A DNA stretch of 40,821 bases from positions 1-40,821 of the forward strand of contig JAIVFJ010000442.1 of assembly GCA_025765615.1 (NCBI GenBank), written 5' to 3'. The notes beneath the pieces are model-generated. The model did not search any database and was not told the origin of the DNA. It saw only the letters and a program-made list of their open reading frames with translations. Below are positions 30,201 through 40,821 of the stretch, one piece after another (within the stretch, counting starts at the first letter, position 1; each line of letters opens with the position of its first letter). Both the position numbers and the translations under genes were made by a program. This DNA is from Zopfochytrium polystomum. Taxonomy: Eukaryota > Chytridiomycota > Chytridiomycetes > Chytridiales > Chytridiaceae.

Positions 30201-32749
30201 GGCGACTTCCAGGGCTTTGGACATGCGGGCGTCGCGGTCGGCGGGGGGCAGCTGGGCGTCCTCGCGCCGGCCGCCGGCAAAGGCAATGTTGCCTTCTACT
30301 GTGTCGGTCAAGATCCAGGGCTGCTGCGGGGCAAAGGCGATGCGGCCAGAGATGGTAACGGGGAGATTGACTTCCGAGGCAGAGGATCCGACGGGCGGCA
30401 CGTAGGTCATTTCACCGATGATGGCGGAGAGCAGGCTGGACTTGCCGGCTCCGACAGGGCCGACGACGCAGGTCAGTTTGCCCTTGGGGATGCGCAGGGA
30501 AAGGTCGCGGAAGAGGGGCTCGAGCGGGGGGACGTTCACGTCGACCTCTTCGTCGTTGTGGCCGTCTTCCTTCTTGTCGCTGTCGATGGCGCCCTTTTTC
30601 GCCTTTTTCGCCTTTTTCTTGGCGGCTTTCTTGTCGTCATCCGGCTTGTCCGCGTCGTCCTTCTTCTGCGAGTCTCCGTCCTCGACCGTCTTGTCGCGCT
30701 TAACCGCCTCCCACTTGAATGTCGCGTTTTCAATGACGATGGCGGCGGCTTCGGCGTCGGCTCCGGCGTCCGAGTTGGCGCCTTGGTTCGGTTGAATGGC
30801 GAGCGGTTCGGATTCAGGGGCAAGGAGGAATGCTCGAATACGGCCAAACGACACTGACGCTTGAACGAGGGATCTGCAGACACAGATCGCATTCAGCAAA
30901 ACGGAAACGAAAGAGAGAACCCCAAGACGGAAACTCACGATCCAATAGTCGGCAACTGGAACAGCGGACCAATCAACAGCTGGAAGAAAGTCAAGGCCGG
31001 GAAGACGACAGCCGGGTTCAAGAACTGTCCGGGGGCGTACCGCTGCACCCAGACGATGAAGCCGACGATGGGCATGATGATGGGGGTCAACGACGCCATG
31101 GTGACAAAGATGATGATGACAAGGTTAAAGTTTCGAAGGGCCACGACTTGAATGTCTCGAAGTTTGGTGACGCGCTGGTGGAAGATGGGCTCCCATGCAT
31201 GCAGCTTGATGGTGCGCATCGCGTAGAGCATTTCGCGGATGGTTTTCAGACGGGAGTCACTGGCTGCGAGCAGGCGCTTTTGGAACGTAGCGAACAGGCT
31301 AAAGACGCTTGCTTGGAGTACGAGCGAGGCGACGAGAACGGCTAGTGAAAAGAAGACGGCGTTGTCGATGAGATTGTGGAGCAGCGTGATGGCGACGATC
31401 ACTGCAGTAGTGAAAAGAAGTTTAAGGAGTGTTTTCAGGTTTTTTGGAATTTTTCGGTTATTCAAGCAATACAGCGAAAGAAACACGACGCAAATCACGA
31501 ATCCCACCTTGCAGAGGCGTAATCCACATGCTGTGGGATTCCTGGACAAAGGTGACGAGCGCCTCGATATCGACGTTGACCAGATTCAGGATGCGTCCTT
31601 GAGTAAACGTTTGCGCGGCTTCACCCGAGACTCTCAGACTCTTTTCGTACACCGCGCCGATCAGCGACGTGCGCACGTTCACCAAGATGGTCCGCTCGAC
31701 CTGTTCGTAGGAGCGGCCAAAGAGCGTGGCGACGATTTGCAGGGCAAAGATGGTGAGGGCGATGGAGACGCCGGACGGCATGAAGACTTTGGACTGAGAA
31801 AACGGCGACGGGTCCAGGTAGTAAATGATTTGCTGAAGAAAGGTCGGGACGGCGAGCTGGGCGCCGACCGAGACGGCGTAGGCCAAGCCGCCGAGGAACC
31901 ACTTGAGGCCGAAATGGCGGAAGAGGGTGAAGAAGAGCGACGGCGGCTTGAGCGTGGATTTCTTGGGGGCTGGCGACGGAGCACCTGGCGCACTGGCGGC
32001 GGCGGCGGCCTCTGCTTGCGCCTTCTCCTTTGCGACGGCGTTGAGGTGCAGCTTGAGGGCGGCCCAGAACGGGTCCAGCACGTTGGACAGTCGCTTCGTC
32101 TGGTCTCCCTCGCGCATGACGTACAAGTCCTAGAGACAGTGAGGTTGTGAGGGTTTTTTGGGGGGGGGGGAAGGTGTGAGGGGTTAGTGAGAGTGTCCGG
32201 CGTGAGAAGACACACAATGTTCATTTGGTAAAAGTTAAAAATGAAAGGCAAAGCCGCAAGAGGAGAGCGGCTTTTTCGTTTTGCAAAAACGACAAAAGCC
32301 GAAAACAAAAAAAAGAAATAAAAGAAAAAAAAAGGAAAGAGAAAGGGGAGAGTCCCCTTTCATTTCATAATAAAGGCATATATAACGGTAAATACCTCGA
32401 TCTGAAGAGGCTTTCGAAAGCCCACCCACATGAGTGGGTCCAGCCACGACATGAACAGCCACGAGATGGGGTTGAAGCGGATGGGCTTCTGGACGGCAAA
32501 GATCTCCTCGGGCGTCATGTTGGCGCGGTAGGCGGGCGGGCTGTTCGAGTCTTCCTCGTCGCCGCCGCCGACGGTCGTTGTTGTTGTCGCTGTTGCTGGG
32601 GGCGGCAGCGGCGGCGGAGATGGAGACGGAGACTGGAGGAATTCATTGTCCGCTGCTGCTGCTGCTGCTGGTGCGGCGTTGGACAGGGGCGGTGGTGTGG
32701 GAGTGCTTCCAACATCGGTGGTGGTGGTGGTGGTGGTGAAAGCGGCCAT
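27287..32749 (-). CDS. ABC transporter, ABCC/MRP subfamily
   Basis: Nine exons: 32749-32396, 32129-31508, 31401-30939, 30873-29411, 29326-29217, 29113-28966, 28880-28465, 28341-28144 and 28057-27287. All junctions are GT-AG and agree in phase, giving 1514 aa. Layout is TMD1-NBD1-TMD2-NBD2 with no extra N-terminal TMD0, so the short MRP type. NBD1 has Walker A GPVGAGKSS (about 618-626), Q-loop APQQPW, signature LSGGQ (728-732), and Walker B LLDDP with Asp at the catalytic Glu position, typical of ABCC NBD1. NBD2 has GRTGSGKST (1263-1271), the signature variant LSVGQ (1366-1370), LLFLDEATASVD and an IAHRL switch His. This predicts an ATP-driven exporter of organic anions or conjugates at the plasma or vacuolar membrane. 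Odd features are a charged Lys/Asp insertion of about 60 residues inside NBD1 before Walker A, and a poly-Asp/Gly linker after it. Confidence 0.93.
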
Positions 32750-33534
32750 GGGTTGGCGTCGTCGCTCGTTCGGTTGGCGTCTTCAGGGGTGTCGCTTGTC
32801 GTCCAGAGGAGGTGGAAGGAGGTCGACCGAGTGAGCAGACCGAGTGAGCAGCCGATCGCCAATTTTTTTCTGTTTTGTTTTGTTTGTTTTTTTATATCTT
32901 TCTGTGTTTTTCGTGGAATTGGGTCCGCGTCGGGTCAGTCAGCCAGCCAATATGCGCGCATTCGACTGTCTCTCCACAACGGGCAAGAAAGGGGACAGGT
33001 GGGACAGGGCGCCCACGCATATGCAATCTCGCACTCACATACGCCACACACTCCACACACTCTCTGCTTCTCTCTCCTCTCTCTCTCCCCCCCAACTTTA
33101 TTATGAAGTTGCAGTTTTTCCGAGACCACGTTCATCTGGCAAACAGGACACCAGATCAAACCCCCAGTCCCCATCCACCACCCATCCATCCAACACGCAC
33201 GCAGACAGACAGACCCACCGACCGACAGGCGGAGAGAGAGAAGACCGCGGGTTCTCCCTCCTGACCCAACGAACGAGATCGCTGCGAGAGGACAACAAAG
33301 AGAGGAGAACAAAGGGAGGAAGGGTGTTGATGGGGTTTGGCTTGCGGAGGAACCAGGAGAGACCGTCACCAACCCACAATCAAAAATTTCTCCGCTCGTC
33401 GCTGTCTCACACACACGCACATCGATTCGATGTGGATATTTATGCACCCAACCACACATGACTTTGCCGGTTCGGCCTTTTTTTTTTTTTCGTGGGGACA
33501 GTGTGATGTGATTGAGCCAGCAAGCCCAAGACCC

Positions 33535-33569
<35 letters not shown>

Positions 33570-34982
33570 TATGGCGTGAGACAAACGTGCATGATTGCGC
33601 AAAACAAAAAAACAAAAACAGAACCCCAAAAAAAGAAAAAAAAAAATGTGAAGGGAATCAACAAATCGGACGTGGACTTTCCGGTCGCTGATTCGAACGA
33701 ATGTAAATATTTTTAAATTTTCTTCTTTGATTCTTTCTGCTCCGTGTTGCACAACTTCCCAAAAAAGGGGGCAACCCGCAACGTGCGCTGCGGTCTTAAA
33801 CCTGGGAAATTCTCCGCCAACAACCAACCAGATTTCTCCGCTTATCAAGCTCCTTCTGTTTTTGTTGTTTCTCCGCCCCATTCTGTCTAGCTGCAGACCC
33901 CGTGGGAAAGAGTCACGGACAGTCCGGGGACAGAGGTCTTCATGCACTTGGACAAAATTAAAAAATGGTGTTGGTTCAAGCCCCTTTATTCACACATCCA
34001 AAAAAAAGATATTTAAAGGCAAATCCTTGAACCTCGCACCACTCGGATATGGGTAATCCAGAGCACAGGCAATCTGCCGCTGGATTAAATGAAGAGTGGC
34101 AGGCAACAATGTACATAGTGTGGAAGGTACAATTTAGGTAGTGGCAGGCCACAATGGATGTACTGTGGCAGGCCGCATTAATAGCAACGCTCTTGCTTGG
34201 GCAAGGGCTTTCCCCTGATCGCCCCAAGCGATTGAGGGACAGGCAGACAGATACATAGAAAAATGCGAACTGGTTTTGTTTGTGGGTTTTGTGCTGAGAT
34301 GGAAGTCGAAATTGCAAGGCTCCATCCCTTTTTATGGAGGTTGACCACTTCCTCACATATGGCAGCATTGTGTTTCGTGTGATGCTGCTTCTCCATGCCA
34401 GGTTTGGTGGTGATCTGGGCAATTGTGATCCCAGTAGATGTCTCAGATTGTGTGGTGTGGGTGGCGGGCAAAAGATACTTTGGCAAGGTGTATGAAGACT
34501 TTTGTCCCCCATTGTACAGTGGGTGACAAATGTTTTCACGGAAAATGCTGTGCCACTATGAAAAAGTTCGTTTTGAAGTCCTTTATTCAAAGATTCACAC
34601 AACACATCTTCTCAAGATGATTACATCAATTAAAAACGGTCTCAAATATGTTCTGTTTCCCCTATTGTTCTTAATGACAGCTCTCATCCTTGTTGGAGTT
34701 TTCTCTTAGGCGTGTGTAAACTTGTTTGAAGGTGTCGCCACTGAGGCTGTAAATTCAAGTGTGCACTTGGGCGGGTAGAAGGGGTGGGGTGGCGGGGCCA
34801 AGAAGCTGCGGAGGCAACGATAGTGTGCGGTGACGAGCAGCAGTGTTACTGCCCAAAGGGGCCGGCGAAGCGCAGCCTCCGCGGTTGTCTCGCCCGGTGC
34901 AAAGAAAGAAAGAAAGTCAGGAAAGGAAGACGGGTGCCAAAAGTGTCTGAGCGAACTTAAAAACAGACACTCCCGATAAACA
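32750..34982. other. Divergent intergenic region between the ABC transporter and kinase-like gene
   Basis: Contains CT-rich tracts, an ACAG tetranucleotide array (about 33534-33568), A and T homopolymers, and GTGGCAGGCMACAATG repeated near 34095-34170. An imperfect inverted repeat lies at 34501-34530 (TTTGTC...GACAAA). AATAAAGG occurs on the minus strand near 33987 and 34573. The open frames here are not recognisable and look like chance. Promoters of both flanking genes must lie here. Confidence 0.5.
33534..33568. repeat. (ACAG)n microsatellite
   Basis: About eight or nine tandem ACAG units upstream of the ABC transporter. Confidence 0.9.
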
Positions 34983-36455
34983 ATGGGCGCAGCCAGGCGC
35001 GACACGCCGCCGCCGCCGCTGCCGTTACCCAGCCCCGCCGCCGCTGCCGCCGCTGCCGCACTCGGCGTTACTCGCCACCGCCGTCACCGCAGCCGGCGTC
35101 CCACCCCAGCCGCCTCAACCCGCTTCGTCCTCCCCCTCCTAACCCACCTCCCCCTCCTCCTCCTCCTCGCAGCCGGGCTGCTGCTCCTGGCGGGGCTGTT
35201 CGCGCAGCCCGCTGCGTACACGGCGTGGGCGTACCCGCAACCGGGCAACACCATTTCGTCGCGGCCGTCGTCGGTGCCAGGCCCCGGCGACCGCGTCGAG
35301 GCCGTCGGCGACGCCGTCGTGATGGTAACGTGCCGGTCCCCACCCTCCGCCCGCCCCCTCCGCTTCGATTCGACCCCATACCCTACCCCTCTGCTGACCT
35401 TTCTTCCCCCGGTGTCTCCAGGTCGGGTCCAAGGTCGGCAGCGGCAGCAAGGGCGGCGTGTACCGGGCGTCTGTGGACGGCACGAGTTACGGCGCGGTGT
35501 TGAAGGTGACCAAGAACGGGGAGGCGTTCAAGGACAAGGAAATCGATGCGACGCGGAAAGGTGTGTGTTGGGCTTGTTGCTGTGCTTGTTTTTATACAGA
35601 GTAGCGTAACTCGCCTTACACCCCATAAAATCCACACACACACACACACACACACACCGGCTAGCCGGCCAGCTCATCTCGGTGGAAGGCTCGCGGATGG
35701 TGCAGCACAAGGTCGGCGACGAGGGGCTGACCGAGTACCTGAAGGGGGCAAAGCGGGACCCGACGGCGCGGGCAAAGTTCCAGCAGGTCCGCGAGGCGGG
35801 CGGCAAAAAGCCCAAGCTGAGCGAGAACCTGTACAAGCAGGTGCGGCTGCAGCAGTACCGCGTCGGGTACTACCACGGCGACGTGAACGCGGAGAACATT
35901 CGGATCACGGAGAAGAAGCAGGAGAAGGGGAAGCCAGTTCAGTTTTGATCTTTTTGCTTTTTTTTTTTTTTTTTTTTTTTTTTTGCGGAGTTAGAGCGGA
36001 TCCATCCTTCTCTGGCCTTCGAACCGACAAGTAACCGCCGAAATCAAAAAAACCAAAACAGTATCGCGCCGGTAAAGCTGACCTGATAGACTGGGGGGCG
36101 GGTGAGTAAAGCGCTACGGCAGTGTTTCGTTTCTTATTCTTCTTTTTTTTTTTCCTTGTTTCCAACGCACGCACACACAACAACCCCAGCAACGACGCCG
36201 ACCGAGCTTCCATCGCGTTGGTACTCGACGCTGAACGCGGCGGCGAAGGGTGCGATCCAGAGCGAGTGCGAGAAGCACGGGTTCGCGTTCCGCGCCGTCG
36301 GTGTGGGCCTGGAGCGGCGGGCACCGGGTGCGGCGGGGGGCGGCGCGTGCGCGAGGAGCGGCAAGGCCGACAAGGGCGGCGGTGGCGGCGCCCGCGCGAC
36401 TACGGCGAAGGAGACGAGCATGCGGGGCAAGACGGGAGGGAAGAGGGCAAAGTGA
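34983..36455 (+). CDS. Membrane-anchored protein-kinase-like protein
   Basis: Five exons: 34983-35324, 35422-35560, 35665-35936, 36062-36101 and 36190-36455, giving 352 aa; phases agree throughout. The N terminus is Ala/Pro-rich with one hydrophobic helix (about 46-72), so it is probably a signal anchor. The downstream part carries kinase landmarks in order: glycine-rich loop GSGSKGGVY (120-128), VAIK-type lysine K142, catalytic loop HGDVNAEN (H231, D233, N238), and the metal-binding DWG (D261-G263). After DWG only about 90 residues remain, ending in a Gly/Lys-rich tail, so the usual C-lobe is drastically shortened. The exon 3 donor (CCA|GTTCAG) is non-consensus but gives the right phase into a 40-bp exon that supplies DWG. 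Known kinases phosphorylate with these residues; substrate and activity here are unknown. The gene is divergent from the transporter and convergent with G-alpha. Confidence 0.7.
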
Positions 36456-36814
36456 ACAGAGCCGAAAAAAAAAGAAGAAAAAAAAAAAAAAAGCTCCCCA
36501 GACGCTAAGTGCTTCTTGGGTGCCGCCGCGTCTGCTGCTCCAACCCGTCGTCGAGACGCCCTTTCTTCTACTTCTTCTTCTTCTTCTTCGTCTTAATCTT
36601 CTTCTTCGCTTGATCGGCACGAAAAAGCAGGTCTTAAAAAAAAAAGTGTTCGAAGGTCGAGGTATAAAAATAAAAAATAAACTGAACCGATTAATATGCC
36701 CAACGCCTACTCGCCACCACTCTCCCTTCCTCCTTCTTCTCCGCTTCCTCCACCTATTCAATGAAAAAACTCCACCCATTTCTTCCCTTCCAAAGAAAAA
36801 AAAAAAAAAAAACC
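36456..36814. other. Convergent intergenic region
   Basis: A/T homopolymers and a CTT-rich patch (about 36560-36605) between the stops of the kinase-like and G-alpha genes. No gene. Confidence 0.6.
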
Positions 36815-38799
<1,985 letters not shown>

Positions 38800-39602
38800 G
38801 TTTCAGCGGGGACGGGGCGCCGCGCGTCTGTGCGGCCGGGGCGGCGGGCGATGGCGCGTCGCCGTTGGGGTGGGCGCCGGGGTCGGCGGCCGCGGCGGGG
38901 AGTGCGGCTGACGCGGACGTGGTGGCGATTAACGCGTCGCCCATAGGCGTGTCGCCTGCGGTGGGTCCGCCGCTTTTCGTGGCAGGCGTCATGTTAGTTT
39001 TTAAGATTGTTTTTCGATTGTTTTTTTTTTTGTTTTCTTTTCCTTTCACCAATTTTCTTTTTTGCGCTAACTTGCGTTGAGCAATTGATTGTTTCTCGAT
39101 CTTATTTCGATCGCGTGCGGAGAGTTAACGTGACAGCAGGTGACTAGAAGGAAAACGGGAATAGGAGCATCCGGTTCCTCGGAGGCGGTAATATATAGAT
39201 GTATATTACTTTGGATTTCATCCTCAAATTTGGGCGGTTATTTAAAACCGAAACTCTTCACCTTGTCGTATTCACGCCAGTGAGATTCCCCAACTGCTTG
39301 GCCGTTTGGTAAGCGCACAACCGGCAATCAGGACATAAAACAGGGGGGAGCGGTCAGTAGTCCAACCGAGTGTTTGCTTTAAATCGAGTAAAGCTCTCGG
39401 TGAGTAAGTGAAAGATTGCCATGTTGACCGTTGACCATTTGGGAAGTAGTATGAGGGGGAAAGGCGGGTGAGTAGGATGTGGTGGTCCCGTTAGGCGGCT
39501 GCCTTCCTATTTTTTTGCGCTCTCGCTCTCGCTGATGTGCTCCGCCGGTCGCTGTAAATCCCGCCATGGCACACACACACACACACACCATCGCGACCGT
39601 AA

Positions 39603-39652
<50 letters not shown>

Positions 39653-39758
39653 AAAACAGCGAGAAAACCCGCGCGAGCAGCATATCGTGGGGTGACCCGA
39701 GCGCGCGCATTCGCCCCTTTCGCCCAGCCGAAACAGCGAGACAACAAAAACAAAAACA

Positions 39759-39760
<2 letters not shown>

Positions 39761-39826
<66 letters not shown>
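39761..39826. repeat. (AAC)n microsatellite
   Basis: About 22 tandem trinucleotide units; open frames through it are poly-Asn, Thr or Gln artefacts. Confidence 0.9.
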
Positions 39827-40022
39827 GCAGCAACGCCACAACGAGACACAACAACAGCACAAACAGCATGCAGTCCCTATGTTATGCACATAGCCGGAGA
39901 GAACAAAACTCATCGTCCAGCTCGGCGCGCGGCGATTCCTTTTTCTTCTTCGACCATTGAATGACGTTTGCGCCTCTCGGACCGTCCGACAGAAGGATCT
40001 CAACCTTGCCTGATGTTTCTGT

Positions 40023-40029
<7 letters not shown>

Positions 40030-40103
<74 letters not shown>

Positions 40104-40117
40104 TTTTTTTTTTTTTT
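40030..40117. repeat. (CT)n microsatellite followed by poly-T
   Basis: A CT run with one phase break near 40060, running into a T homopolymer. Confidence 0.9.
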
Positions 40118-40821
40118 AATAGTAGCTGCGACTTTGAACGAGCGAATGCCGGACTTTGGCTAACCCACCTTATTCTTTGATTGTTTCTTAAGCGGGGGGA
40201 CAGAGCCGAGAGAGACGTCGGCCGGGCCTCAACCACACTCGTTTTCTTTGCAATCGTTGCGTTTTTTTTTTTTTTTTTTTTTTTCAAGTACACACATGCA
40301 ACTCCCCATCCACCCCCCCCTCAAAGCGTTCGACGGTTTTGCCAAGTTCACGAAACGGATAAGAAGCCAGACCTGCGCTTCGGTGGACGGAGGTAAAATG
40401 ACTCACATGTGGTTTGGTTGAGTTGTTTAGTAAAGGAAGGCGATAGGAACAGGCGTGCGTTTTTTTGGGAGGGCAGCGTCGTGGGTGGAGGTCTGGTTGT
40501 CTCTGCGCCCCCGGCTCGGCTCTCTGTCTTCTGTCTGAGGTGGAGCCACGAAACGCGCGGAACAAAAAATCAAATGAACATGCCGAGTATCAAACGGTAT
40601 GTTGTCATTCTCATTCCACGCGCCACAGCACCGCGCCAACACAGCCAAGAAAAGAAAAAAGAAGCGTGCGTGTTAGTTGACCGCGCGTTTTTGTTCGTCA
40701 AGTCCGTCGGCTGATTTTGCCGACGCTTTACTCATGTTACGTTTTTTTTCTTCGTTTCTTTTCCTTTTTTTTTTTTTTCACCTCGAGATTTGGAGGAGCG
40801 AAGGGCCGGCCCTCAACCCAC

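Larger units (their letters stand above)
38800..40821. other. Upstream region of G-alpha, simple-repeat-rich, no recognised gene
   Basis: An open minus frame upstream of 38799 (to an ATG at 38990) is Ala/Pro-rich and could be an N-terminal extension in another frame. Beyond 39050 the sequence has an A homopolymer (about 39612-39649), an AAC/CAA array (39761-39826), CT and T tracts (40030-40117) and further homopolymers. I see no supported gene, tRNA or mobile element. Confidence 0.5.

Noticed and set aside
29949..30857. 302-codon plus-strand open frame opposite NBD1
   Set aside because: Mirror of the conserved Walker and signature exon; low-complexity Asp/Val/Gly, no independent support.
33976..34605. 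209-codon minus open frame in the divergent intergenic region
   Set aside because: No motif, unusual composition and repeated DNA motifs; probably chance.
39761..39826. Possible CRISPR or satellite array
   Set aside because: Simple trinucleotide repeat without spacers in a eukaryotic context.

Overview
This window looks like nuclear DNA of a eukaryote. Protein genes are split by short GT-AG introns, tRNA genes carry introns at the canonical 37/38 position, and there are Ty3/gypsy retroelements and many microsatellites. The gene set (chromodomain Ty3 element, MRP-type ABC transporter, divergent G-alpha, very GC-rich exons) fits a fungus, perhaps an early-diverging (chytrid-like) one. That placement is inference; no single marker here proves it.

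Left half (1-20312, element strand minus): one very large, apparently intact Ty3/gypsy chromovirus-like LTR retrotransposon. A direct repeat of at least 2886 bp (1-2886 and 17427-20312) forms the LTRs, and the left copy runs off the window. The LTR starts TGTGAG on the minus strand, and a polypurine tract abuts the 3' LTR. Between the LTRs is a single 3700-codon ORF (14090-2988) holding Gag, protease, reverse transcriptase, RNase H, a complete AP-endonuclease-like (exonuclease-endonuclease-phosphatase, EEP) domain, integrase and a chromodomain. The EEP domain is normally a hallmark of non-LTR elements. Each LTR also carries two intron-containing tRNA genes, Phe(GAA) and Lys(CTT), on the opposite strand to the element.

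Middle (20313-24900): a tRNA and repeat neighbourhood. It has minus-strand tRNA-Glu(CTC), tRNA-Ser(AGA) and tRNA-Asp(GTC), a tRNA-like locus, and a truncated second Ty3/gypsy element (small LTR, primer site, gag, start of protease). Upstream of the second element's gag lie a heat-shock-element array and a TATA box.

Right half (24900-40821): GC-rich, intron-containing single-copy genes. In order: a type II membrane protein with beta-trefoil (ricin-B-like) repeats and a short related remnant; an MRP/ABCC-type ABC transporter in 9 exons (1514 aa); a divergently oriented membrane-anchored kinase-like protein in 5 exons (352 aa); and, convergent with it, a G-protein alpha subunit in 4 exons with an apparent one-base frameshift before the P-loop. 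Intergenic DNA is full of simple repeats.

Exon joins were worked out by hand from splice motifs, phase agreement and family motifs. They have not been tested against RNA.
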